A DNA stretch of 64,000 nucleotides from Terrimonas ginsenosidimutans. GTDB taxonomy: Bacteria > Bacteroidota > Bacteroidia > Chitinophagales > Chitinophagaceae. The stretch is from the NCBI RefSeq assembly GCF_022012415.1, contig NZ_JAKLTR010000023.1, positions 27,016 to 91,015 of the forward strand. Direction: 5' to 3'. The translations under genes were made by a program, and so were the position numbers. Position 1 is the first letter of the stretch, and each line of letters starts with the position of its first letter. Of this stretch, positions 51,643-59,678 are shown piece by piece. A model generated the notes under the pieces. That model made no database searches. It saw nothing but the letters and a program-made list of their open reading frames with translations, and was not told the origin of the DNA.

Positions 51643-54171
51643 ATGCATAAAAGGATCTTACTTCTTGTGAGCGCAGTTTCATTGTCGCTGTTTTCATTCG
51701 CTCAATTAAAATCTCCCGAAGCCTACCTCGGCTATAAGATCGGAACACGCTATACGCCGCACTGGCGTGTGGTAAGCTATTATCAGTACGTGGCGCAAAC
51801 ACTGCCCGCAAACGTAAAGCTTGTTCAGTATGGTGAAACCAATGAACACCGTCCGCTATATACTGCTTTTATTTCATCTCCGGAGAACATATCCAACCTG
51901 GAGAATATCCGTATGAACAACCTCCGGCTTGCAAATCTTTCAAAAGATAAAGCAATGCCATCCGAGAATGGTGCTCCGGCGATTGTCTGGCTAAGCTATA
52001 ACGTGCATGGGAACGAAACTTCTTCTTCGGAGGCGGGTCTCCTGACCATTTTCGCACTGGCCGACCCGAACAATGCACAATCAAAAGAATGGTTGAAGAA
52101 TACCGTGGTGATCATGGATCCCTGTGTGAATCCTGATGGACGTGACCGCTATGTCAACTGGTTCAATTCGATCGTGGGCGCACAATACAATCCCCGTCTT
52201 GATTCAAGAGAGCACAGGGAGCCATGGCCGGGTGGAAGATCGAATCATTACAACTTTGACCTGAACCGTGACTGGGCCTGGCAGACTCAGATCGAAAGTC
52301 AGCAACGTATAAAACTATATAATCAATGGATGCCACAGGTGCACGTCGATTTTCATGAGCAGTCGATCAATTCGCCTTACTACTTTGCCCCGGCAGCTCA
52401 GCCTTATCACGATGCGATCACAAAATGGCAGCGTGATTTCCAGGTCACTATCGGAAAGAATCATGCAAAGTATTTTGACAGGAACAACTGGCTTTATTTT
52501 ACGAAGGAAGTGTTTGACCTCTTCTATCCATCTTACGGAGATACCTATCCGATCTATAACGGAGCGATCGGCATGACGTATGAACAAGGTGGTGGGGGAT
52601 CGAGCGGCCTGGGTTCTGATACCGACGAAGGTGATACGCTTACCTTGTATGATCGTGCTATGCATCACTTCACTACATCATTAAGCACGGTTGAGATCAG
52701 CTCTCTTAACGCAACAAATCTGCTCAAAGAATACCGCAAGTTCTTCAATGATGCAGTATCGGCGGCAAATTCAGAATACAAGTCTTATGTGATCAAGAAC
52801 AAGCCTGAAGATAAAGAGCGCATCAGCGCATTGCTGACATTGCTGGATAAGAATGGCATACAATATAATACCGGTTCCGGGGCCGGCCGTGGTTACAGTT
52901 ATCATTCAGGAAAGGAAGAAGCATTTTCTATTGGTCAGGGTGATATTGTGATCAGTGCTGCACAGCCGAGATCTACGATGGTACGTTTATTATTTGAGCC
53001 GCAATCGAAGCTGGTTGATTCTGCTACCTATGATATCACAGCCTGGTCAATGCCTTATGCGTATGGCCTTACAGCGTTTGCCAGTAAAACGGCTGTTGTT
53101 GCAGGCGGTGCGTTTTCAAAAGATTCAGTAAAGAACAGCACTGCGGATAGCTATGGCTATGTGATCCCATGGCTGGGTGTATCATCTGCGAGAGCAATTG
53201 GTCAGCTGATGAGTGCAGGAATTAAAATGCGTTTTTCGGAATCTCCGTTCGAAGTAAGTGGTAAGTCATTTGCAAGAGGAGCAGTGATCGTACTTAAAAA
53301 AGGGAATGAAAAGTTCGGCAATTCACTTTGGAGCGAGGTGGCAAAAATCTGCGACCAGAATAATGTTGCCATGCAGCCTGTTAGTACAGGCTTTGTTGAT
53401 AAAGGGTATGATTTCGGGAGTGGTAAAGTTCATCCGATGAAAGCTGTTAAAGTAGCAATGCTTACAGGTGATGGCGTAAGCTCTTTGGGTGCCGGAGAGG
53501 TTTGGCATTTCTTCGAAAAGGAATTGCGCTATCCGGTTACGCTGATCAACGCAGCTGATATCAGCCGGGCAAAATGGAGTGATATAGATGTGCTGATCAT
53601 GCCTGAAGGAAACTATCGTTTTCTTTCGGACAAGGGTAGTGCTGAGCAGTTTGTTCTCTGGGTCCGCAATGGCGGCCGTGTGGTTGCGCTTGAATCAGCA
53701 GCAGGTCAATTGTCCCGCCAGGATTGGAGCGTGATTGCCGTAAAAAAAGAGGATAAAGACAGTTCCGGAAAAAAAGATCCGTATGCTGCTTTGAAACTGT
53801 TCAATGACCGCGACAGGGATGGCATCGAAAACACAACACCCGGTTCTATTTTCCGTGTTGATGTTGACAGCTCTCATCCCCTGATGTATGGCTATCCAAG
53901 TTATTACTACACCCTGAAAATGGATGACGTATTATATGAATTCACAAAAGATGGCGCCGGATGGAATGCGGGTGTTATAAAGAAAGACAACCAGCTTGCA
54001 GGCTTTGTTGGTTATAAATTAAAAAAGAAACTGAAAGATGGTTTATTGTTTGCTACGCAGGACCTCGGAAGAGGATCAGTTACTTACCTCACAGACGACG
54101 TCTTATTCCGCAACTTCTGGGAAAATGGCAAGCTGATGTTCTGCAATGCCGTGTTCATGGTCGGGCAGTGA
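51643..54171 (+). CDS. M14-family zinc carboxypeptidase
   Basis: An 842-residue secreted peptidase (signal peptide to LFSFAQ, about residue 21). The M14 zinc site is in YNVHGNETSSSEAG (HxxE type, about residue 121) and the third ligand in HVDFHEQSINSPYYFAP (about 237). NPDGRDRYVNWFN is the substrate-binding Asn-Arg region; the catalytic Glu is probably in GMTYEQGGGG. The last roughly 300 residues form a class I glutamine amidotransferase-like domain (DIDVLIMPEGNYRFLSD, NGGRVVALESAAG), seen in the long M14 proteins of this phylum. It should trim C-terminal residues from peptides imported by the adjacent SusCD pair. Confidence 0.93.
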   Translation: MHKRILLLVSAVSLSLFSFAQLKSPEAYLGYKIGTRYTPHWRVVSYYQYVAQTLPANVKLVQYGETNEHRPLYTAFISSPENISNLENIRMNNLRLANLSKDKAMPSENGAPAIVWLSYNVHGNETSSSEAGLLTIFALADPNNAQSKEWLKNTVVIMDPCVNPDGRDRYVNWFNSIVGAQYNPRLDSREHREPWPGGRSNHYNFDLNRDWAWQTQIESQQRIKLYNQWMPQVHVDFHEQSINSPYYFAPAAQPYHDAITKWQRDFQVTIGKNHAKYFDRNNWLYFTKEVFDLFYPSYGDTYPIYNGAIGMTYEQGGGGSSGLGSDTDEGDTLTLYDRAMHHFTTSLSTVEISSLNATNLLKEYRKFFNDAVSAANSEYKSYVIKNKPEDKERISALLTLLDKNGIQYNTGSGAGRGYSYHSGKEEAFSIGQGDIVISAAQPRSTMVRLLFEPQSKLVDSATYDITAWSMPYAYGLTAFASKTAVVAGGAFSKDSVKNSTADSYGYVIPWLGVSSARAIGQLMSAGIKMRFSESPFEVSGKSFARGAVIVLKKGNEKFGNSLWSEVAKICDQNNVAMQPVSTGFVDKGYDFGSGKVHPMKAVKVAMLTGDGVSSLGAGEVWHFFEKELRYPVTLINAADISRAKWSDIDVLIMPEGNYRFLSDKGSAEQFVLWVRNGGRVVALESAAGQLSRQDWSVIAVKKEDKDSSGKKDPYAALKLFNDRDRDGIENTTPGSIFRVDVDSSHPLMYGYPSYYYTLKMDDVLYEFTKDGAGWNAGVIKKDNQLAGFVGYKLKKKLKDGLLFATQDLGRGSVTYLTDDVLFRNFWENGKLMFCNAVFMVGQ

Positions 54172-54173
54172 TT

Positions 54174-54259
54174 AATTAAAAAGTAAAAATTAAAAAATTA
54201 CCCTGATACCGGAGGTTTAAATCCGGCCAGGGTAATTTTTTAATTTTTACTTTTTAATT
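54174..54259. terminator. 32-bp perfect palindrome between M14 and rng genes
   Basis: Arms 54174-54205 and 54228-54259 are perfect 32-base complements (AATTAAAAAGTAAAAATTAA and onward to CCCTG), with an inner hairpin (CCGGA/TCCGG). The A-rich and T-rich stem ends make it a bidirectional terminator. It fills the whole 90-base gap. Confidence 0.92.
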
Positions 54260-54261
54260 TG

Positions 54262-55815
54262 CTAAAGCTTGATTTCTTCATCATGCTGATCAAAGAATTT
54301 GTATTCTGTCAGATGATAGGCGGTATCCGCTTCTACACGTGTTTTCTGGCCGAACTTCTTTTTCCATTTGGCCATTTTGGTTGACCATGGCCAGCCTTTT
54401 GTGAGATAAGCGTACATGATGGGGTTAACCACCAGCTTAAGGTTTTTATGTTTGTGGGTGATGAGATAGTTAAGGTTCTTTTCTATTTCATCCTCCAGCA
54501 GCAGGGTTGAGGTGATCTTTCCTGTGCCGTTACAGCTTGGGCAAATTTCCTGCGTATTGATATTTACTTCAGGCTTCATACGCTGACGCGTGATCTGCAT
54601 GATGCCGAATTTGGAGATGGGGAGTACGGCATGTTTAGCTCTGTCCGGACTCATGAATTCTTCCATTTTCTCCATCAGCTTCCGTTTGTTCTCCGGAAGT
54701 TTCATATCAATGAAGTCGACAACGATGATACCGCCCAGATCTCTCAGTCGAAGCTGGCGTGCGATCTCGTCTGCGGCTTCCAGGTTTGTTTCCAGGGCGT
54801 TCTGCTCCTGGTTATTGCTTACGCTTTTGTAACCACTGTTCACATCGATCACATGAAGGGCTTCAGTGTGTTCGATGATCAGATAAGCTCCGCTGTTAAG
54901 ATTAACGGTTTTGCCAAACGAGGATTTCACCTGTTTGGTAATACCAAATGAATCGAAGATGGTTGCGCCATTCTGATAGTAGGAAACGATATCAACTTTC
55001 TCCGGCGCGATGCGCTGGATATAGTTTTTTGTATCGTTAAATATAGTGCGGTCGTTTACAACGATCTTGTTGAAATCTGCGTTCAGCAGATCGCGCAGGA
55101 TGCTGTTCGTTTTTGTTTGCTCGCTGAGAACTTTTGCAGGAGCAACAGCGCCTTTCAGATTTTTCTGAATGGTCTTCCACATTTCTACCAGCGCAGAAAG
55201 GTCTTCATGCAATTCTGCGGTATTCTTCCCTTCAGCAGCGGTACGCACGATCACACCAAAGTTTTTTGGCTTGATCGCTTCCACTATCTTCTGCAGTCTT
55301 TTTCTTTCTTCAGAAGAATGGATCTTACGGCTTACTGCCACGATGTTATTGAAGGGGGTGATGACGACGAAGCGACCGGGAAGGGAGATCTCGCAGCTGA
55401 GACGGGGCCCTTTGGCCGCAATAGGTTCTTTCAGGATCTGAACCAGGATGTTTGGCTTACCGCCAAGCACTTCATTGATCTTACCCGTTTTGATGATCTC
55501 GGCTTCGTTCTCGAACTTGCCGAAATCAGCACCATTTTCCGATTTATCGTTAACGGTGAGGTTGGTAAATTTCAATAAAGACTTTGCGTAAGGGCTCAGA
55601 TCTGTGTAGTGAAGGAATGCATCTTTTTCGAATCCGACTTCTACGAAGGCGGCATTCAGGCCCGGGATCAGTTTTTTGACTTTTCCAAGGTAAAGGTCTC
55701 CCACGGCAAAACGTGCATCGCTTTTTTCGCTGTGCAGTTCTACCAATTTCCTGTCTTCCAGCAAGGCAATCTCTACGCCCTGCGGGGCTGCATTAATAAT
55801 GAGTTCTTTGTTCAT
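54262..55815 (-). CDS. rng: Ribonuclease G/E family endoribonuclease
   Basis: A 517-residue RNase G. An S1-like RNA-binding domain (about 35-120) is interrupted by the usual insertion; the catalytic DNase I-like domain has the two Mg-binding Asp motifs LHVIDVNSG and IIVVDFIDMKLPENK. The zinc-link is CPSCNGTGK near residue 415. Length fits RNase G rather than full-length RNase E, so the C-terminal degradosome scaffold is absent. It acts in rRNA and mRNA processing. The gene cluster rng, small basic protein, TPR, HU, mutY is familiar in Bacteroidota. Confidence 0.95.
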   Translation of the reverse strand: MNKELIINAAPQGVEIALLEDRKLVELHSEKSDARFAVGDLYLGKVKKLIPGLNAAFVEVGFEKDAFLHYTDLSPYAKSLLKFTNLTVNDKSENGADFGKFENEAEIIKTGKINEVLGGKPNILVQILKEPIAAKGPRLSCEISLPGRFVVITPFNNIVAVSRKIHSSEERKRLQKIVEAIKPKNFGVIVRTAAEGKNTAELHEDLSALVEMWKTIQKNLKGAVAPAKVLSEQTKTNSILRDLLNADFNKIVVNDRTIFNDTKNYIQRIAPEKVDIVSYYQNGATIFDSFGITKQVKSSFGKTVNLNSGAYLIIEHTEALHVIDVNSGYKSVSNNQEQNALETNLEAADEIARQLRLRDLGGIIVVDFIDMKLPENKRKLMEKMEEFMSPDRAKHAVLPISKFGIMQITRQRMKPEVNINTQEICPSCNGTGKITSTLLLEDEIEKNLNYLITHKHKNLKLVVNPIMYAYLTKGWPWSTKMAKWKKKFGQKTRVEADTAYHLTEYKFFDQHDEEIKL

Positions 55816-56001
55816 TACAGCTTACATAATATGAATCACCTTTAGTGCTGTAAATACCGGTTGCCGGCAAATGCGTACATGGATGCAGGAGGGAGGGTTT
55901 TGCAGCAGGTCGATGGGAGTGCAAACTAGTACGTACGAGAAGCAACCAGTTAACTGAAAAGGTAGAATCAATATGACTCACAGAGCTGGCTATTTATGAA
56001 G

Positions 56002-56037
56002 GTAGACCCTATCACGGCGTACCGGAATAGGGTCTAC
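56002..56037. terminator. Hairpin downstream of the small basic gene
   Basis: A 10-bp perfect stem GTAGACCCTA/TAGGGTCTAC with a 16-base loop, between rng and the 31-residue gene. There is no T-run in either direction; it may be a processing or leader structure of rng. Confidence 0.5.
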
Positions 56038-56062
56038 ATAGCTTAACTCTATGTAAAGTCAA

Positions 56063-56158
56063 TTACTTGTTTCTCTTTTTGTGACGGTTCTTTCTCAGTC
56101 TTTTTTTACGCTTGTGCGTCGCAATTTTATGACGCTTTCTTTTCTTACCACAAGGCAT
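56063..56158 (-). CDS. 31-residue Lys/Arg-rich ribosome-associated-type protein
   Basis: A short gene, ATG at 56156-56158 and TAA at 56063-56065, coding for MPCGKKRKRHKIATHKRKKR followed by LRKNRHKKRNK. Twenty of 31 residues are Lys, Arg or His. Nearly identical small proteins are found next to rng across Bacteroidota, which makes this a real gene despite its size. The extreme basicity and conservation suggest a small ribosomal protein (a candidate for the phylum-specific ribosomal proteins reported from Flavobacterium structures); I cannot confirm which. It is transcribed towards rng. Confidence 0.8.
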   Translation of the reverse strand: MPCGKKRKRHKIATHKRKKRLRKNRHKKRNK

Positions 56159-56214
56159 ACTCAAATAATTTTTAAATACAGTTTATAAAAATGAGGTTTG
56201 AAAGTTCAACTCCA

Positions 56215-56330
56215 GTTTAAAGGTTTTAAAGTTTAACCGTTTTAAAGTTTTAGCGTTAGTAATCAACATTTAAACTTTTAAACATTTGAACTCTTAAACT
56301 ATTGCACTTTCGACATTTGAACTTTGAAAC
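56215..56330. repeat. AT-rich TTTAAA word repeat
   Basis: The gap carries repeated TTTAAAGGTTTTAAAGTTTAA words on the left and AAACTTTTAAACATTTGAAC words on the right, which pair with each other. Same word group as 13364-13434. It abuts the TPR gene stop. Confidence 0.65.
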
Positions 56331-57203
56331 TTATTTACTCAATTCGGCAATCCTTTTTTCGATCTCTTTCCTGACGTCCTGCCGTGTGACGTATTTCAGA
56401 CTTCCCTGATACCATTCAGCTGCTTTCTTCTTTTCCTTCATTCTGTCATACAAATCTGCCAGCATTAAAATAGCATCAAGGTTATCGGGCTGGATCCTGT
56501 TCACTGTCATTAAACGGGACACAGCCTTGTCTAATTGTCCGGATATTATTGCTCCACGAGCCAGCGTCATCTGTGCGTACACATTCGTGCTGTCTTTCTG
56601 TTCTACTTCTCTGATCCACTTCAGGCCCTCCATCGGGTTTTCGGAAAGACCTCCAAAAATGAGGGTTGCTCCAAGTCCGACTTTAGACGAATCACTATCC
56701 GGGTTCAACTTCAAAGACCTCTCAAACAAATCTTTGGCCTGCACTGCGGCCCATTGACGTAGACCGGGATTTTCCTCCTGTTGCAGGTTTTCCAAAAATA
56801 AGTGGGCTGCAAAGGTGAGGCTTTTTTCTGAATTTTCCAATCTTGCTGCTTCCGCCTCATACCAGGCATATGGCTGAAAAAAACCAATACTGTCTACCCA
56901 GAAATGCGAAAGCTGATGGTAAACCCTGAGTTGCTGTGTTTTAACATCACCTCTGGTGATAGAATTCTCTAACAGATTCAGTCTGGTTACCTGCTCTGGC
57001 GTAAGCTGTTGTTTGGCAAAATGTAGGATGGAGTCAGTTGAAACAGCAGCAGTTGCAGCACTTCCATGATCATGTCCATCATGCTCATCATGTGCAGCAG
57101 CAACAGGCGTTTCACTTTTGGTGGGCACTGTGCGGCCAAATAAATATATACCTGCCACCAGAACAGTGGCTATTGCGATAGTGATCCATTGCGGTTTCTT
57201 CAC
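56331..57203 (-). CDS. Membrane-anchored TPR protein
   Basis: A 290-residue protein with one N-terminal membrane helix (about 7-24) or uncleaved signal, a His/Asp-rich linker (HDEHDGHDHG, about 38-47) and tetratricopeptide repeats over about 120-285, including SLKLNPDSDSSKVGLGATLI, AQMTLARGAIISGQLDKAVS and AILMLADLYDRMKEKKKAAE. The bulk is periplasmic. It sits between HU and the small basic gene, where Bacteroidota often carry such a TPR protein; its partner is unknown. The His-rich linker could bind metal but may only be a flexible spacer. Confidence 0.78.
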   Translation of the reverse strand: MKKPQWITIAIATVLVAGIYLFGRTVPTKSETPVAAAHDEHDGHDHGSAATAAVSTDSILHFAKQQLTPEQVTRLNLLENSITRGDVKTQQLRVYHQLSHFWVDSIGFFQPYAWYEAEAARLENSEKSLTFAAHLFLENLQQEENPGLRQWAAVQAKDLFERSLKLNPDSDSSKVGLGATLIFGGLSENPMEGLKWIREVEQKDSTNVYAQMTLARGAIISGQLDKAVSRLMTVNRIQPDNLDAILMLADLYDRMKEKKKAAEWYQGSLKYVTRQDVRKEIEKRIAELSK

Positions 57204-57277
57204 ATCTTTACAATTTGGTGGGCGAAGTTACCGACATGGAACGTATCCGGGATGATAAAGTTCAGCGTATTAAGTAA

Positions 57278-57344
57278 AAAGTAAAAATTCAAAAGTAAAA
57301 AGTCAAAACTGATAGAGAATTTTTGACTTTTGAATTTTTACTTT
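57278..57344. terminator. AT-rich palindrome after the HU gene
   Basis: The right arm (57321-57344, TTTTGACTTTTGAATTTTTA) pairs with 57278-57308, which carries a 7-base insertion. The word AAAGTAAAAATT is shared with 54174-54259. It probably ends HU transcription. Confidence 0.7.
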
Positions 57345-57371
57345 GAAACGGCATTAAACCCAATACGAGGA

Positions 57372-57692
57372 TTAAACACCATCATCTCCAGGACCTTCAT
57401 CAGGCTTTGGCTCTTTCAACTTCTTAACTTCTGCAACAAACTCTTTAGCAGGTTTGAACGCAGGAATGTAATGCTCAGGAATATGCACAGCAATATTCTT
57501 TTTAATATTACGGCCTATCTTGGCAGCGCGCTTTTTTGTAATGAAACTTCCAAATCCACGGATGTAAATATTCTCACCACCGGCGAGAGTATCTTTCACT
57601 TCCTTGAACATAGTTTCCAGTGTTACAAGAACATCCACTTTGGGGATACCTGTTTTCTCAGATATCTGATTAACGAGATCTGCTTTTCTCAT
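57372..57692 (-). CDS. HU-family DNA-binding protein
   Basis: A 106-residue nucleoid protein. The helical dimer part (MRKADLVNQISEKTGIPKVD) is followed by the conserved IYIRGFGSFITKKRAAKIGRN saddle and the beta-arm with VHIPEHYIPAFKPAKEF. Compared with standard HU (about 90 residues) it has an extra acidic C-terminal tail (KEPKPDEGPGDDGV) that could tune DNA binding. It is divergent from mutY. AT-rich upstream sequence contains a TATAATTTGG box-like element. Confidence 0.95.
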   Translation of the reverse strand: MRKADLVNQISEKTGIPKVDVLVTLETMFKEVKDTLAGGENIYIRGFGSFITKKRAAKIGRNIKKNIAVHIPEHYIPAFKPAKEFVAEVKKLKEPKPDEGPGDDGV

Positions 57693-57834
57693 TTTATCTG
57701 GGTTTAATGGTTTCTTTTTATGCCAAATTATAACAAAATAATATGATTGTCAACAGGATAGGCAAAAATTTTACCAAAAATTTCCTTTTCTGATCCCGAA
57801 AATGCCGGATATTTAGGTCCGGGACCACCCAAAC

Positions 57835-58935
57835 ATGAAAAAAACAGCTAAAAAGAGGCCTACAGACGAGTTTTCGACCCTGCTGCTGAAGTGGAATAAG
57901 GAAAAGAATACCCGGGACATGCCCTGGAAAGGCGAAAAAGACCCCTACAGGATCTGGCTCAGCGAGATCATCCTCCAGCAGACCCGGGTTGAGCAGGGAC
58001 TTGCCTATTACGAAAGATTCATCGCGAAATTTCCAACCATCAAAGATCTCGCAGCAGCTCCGGATACAACTGTATTCAAACTGTGGGAAGGACTTGGCTA
58101 TTACTCCCGTTGCAGAAATCTTCTGGTAACAGCACGATATATCTCCAGTGACCTTAATGGTGTCTTTCCCGATACGTATGATGATATCAGGGCGCTCAAA
58201 GGAATAGGGCCATACACTGCATCAGCAATTTCTTCATTTGCGTATAATCTTCCGCATGCAGTTGTTGACGGCAACGTATTCCGTGTTCTTTCACGCATAT
58301 TCGGCATATTGACACCGATCGATTCGACAGAAGGAAAAAAATATTTTACGGAACTTGCCGATGAACTGCTCGATAAGAAGAACCCCGGATTGTATAACCA
58401 GGCGATCATGGATTTTGGCGCCGTCGTTTGCAAGCCAGCACTGCCTCTTTGCCCAACATGTGTATACAATAAAGACTGTTATGCTTACCTGGAACATAAG
58501 GTGAATGAGCTGCCGGTCAAAGAAAAAAAGACGAGTATAAAAAAGCGTTGGTTTTATTATCTCCTGATCGAACACAAGGGCAAACTGGCGATCAGGCAAA
58601 GAACCGGAAAAGATATCTGGAATCAACTGTATGAATTCCCTGTTATTGAAACAACAGCAGAACAGGAAACAGCTGCTTTGATCGATATGGCGGAACAACA
58701 GGAATGGATAATCCCCGATAAGTACTCGTTGTCGTTTGTTTCTCCATTGTTCAAACAACAATTATCGCATCAGTTGATCGCCGGAAGATTTATTTCTATC
58801 AAAGCGGATAGATCGGGAAAGCTGCCGGCAGGAGCTGCATGGGTTTCAAAAAAAGAAATGGCGGAGTATCCGTTCCCAAAGTTCATCAACCAGTTCCTGG
58901 AAAAAAGGGACGCTATTGATCAGACGCTGTTTTGA
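57835..58935 (+). CDS. mutY: A/G-specific adenine glycosylase MutY
   Basis: A 366-residue base-excision repair enzyme that removes adenine mispaired with 8-oxoguanine. The catalytic Glu is in SEIILQQTRVEQG (about residue 43). The helix-hairpin-helix is LKGIGPYTASAISSFAY and the catalytic Asp lies in VVDGNVFRVLSRIFG. The iron-sulfur cluster ligands are CKPALPLCPTCVYNKDC (about 199-215). A C-terminal NUDIX-like 8-oxoguanine recognition domain follows (about 240-360). It is divergent from HU and followed by ssb, gldE and gldD, an arrangement typical of the phylum. Confidence 0.96.
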   Translation: MKKTAKKRPTDEFSTLLLKWNKEKNTRDMPWKGEKDPYRIWLSEIILQQTRVEQGLAYYERFIAKFPTIKDLAAAPDTTVFKLWEGLGYYSRCRNLLVTARYISSDLNGVFPDTYDDIRALKGIGPYTASAISSFAYNLPHAVVDGNVFRVLSRIFGILTPIDSTEGKKYFTELADELLDKKNPGLYNQAIMDFGAVVCKPALPLCPTCVYNKDCYAYLEHKVNELPVKEKKTSIKKRWFYYLLIEHKGKLAIRQRTGKDIWNQLYEFPVIETTAEQETAALIDMAEQQEWIIPDKYSLSFVSPLFKQQLSHQLIAGRFISIKADRSGKLPAGAAWVSKKEMAEYPFPKFINQFLEKRDAIDQTLF

Positions 58936-59185
58936 AGAACCATTCACACAGGAGAGCATCGTAAAGAACCACGGATGGCCACAAGGAACATAAAGAGAGC
59001 TTAGCACCCATTTCTGGTGGTCAGCGTCCTTGGTGATTCTCTTTCCCGGGATCGATTAGATTCCGATTAAGTGTAGACGAAACCGACCCGGTCCTGGAGA
59101 TTGGCACATTTTTCCATTCCATATAAAAAAATTAACTTTAGAGTAAAGGCCGGAAGGTTCTAAAAATCAGATAAAAAGAAATCGT

Positions 59186-59611
59186 ATGAGAGGAGTAAAT
59201 AGGGTGATGCTGATCGGCAACCTGGGTAAAGACCCGGACGTACAATTCCTGGAAGGTAATATCGCTGTTGCGAAATTTCCCCTTGCAACAACAGAAACAT
59301 TCAAAGACAGATCAGGAAAGCTGGTATCACAAACGGAATGGCATACAGTTGTTTTATGGCGCGGTCTTGCCGAACTGGCCCAGAAATATCTTCACAAGAG
59401 CAGCCTTGTTTACATCGAAGGGCGTCTTCGGACCCGCAGCTGGGAAGATAAGGACGGAAACAGGAAGTTTGCCACGGAAGTCGTTGGTGATAACCTGATA
59501 ATGCTGGATAAACGGATGGAAGGATCGTCGAATCACGGCGAAAGCGGCATCGAAAACCTGGGAAATCACGATAGTTCACTTGGAGACCCCTCAGAAAACC
59601 TTCCCTTTTAG
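59186..59611 (+). CDS. ssb: Single-stranded DNA-binding protein
   Basis: A 141-residue SSB. The OB fold starts MRGVNRVMLIGNLGKDPDVQ, and WHTVVLWRGLAELAQKYLHK and YIEGRLRTRSWEDKDGNRKF are characteristic. The C-terminal linker is short and the tip is DPSENLPF, which keeps the Pro-Phe end that docks partners but is less acidic than the usual DDDLPF. It may be a second SSB copy. A TAACTTTA-like box lies near 59132. Confidence 0.95.
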   Translation: MRGVNRVMLIGNLGKDPDVQFLEGNIAVAKFPLATTETFKDRSGKLVSQTEWHTVVLWRGLAELAQKYLHKSSLVYIEGRLRTRSWEDKDGNRKFATEVVGDNLIMLDKRMEGSSNHGESGIENLGNHDSSLGDPSENLPF

Positions 59612-59621
59612 TTTAAAGTAA

Positions 59622-59629
59622 TACTTTTG
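59622..59629 (+). promoter_or_regulatory. -7 promoter box of gldE
   Basis: TACTTTTG matches TAnnTTTG and lies between ssb and the TTG start of gldE, so gldED can be transcribed separately from ssb. Confidence 0.55.
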
Positions 59630-59678
59630 CGGAACAGGCATTTGCCTGTATAATCATTCAACCGAAAAAAACACTGCA

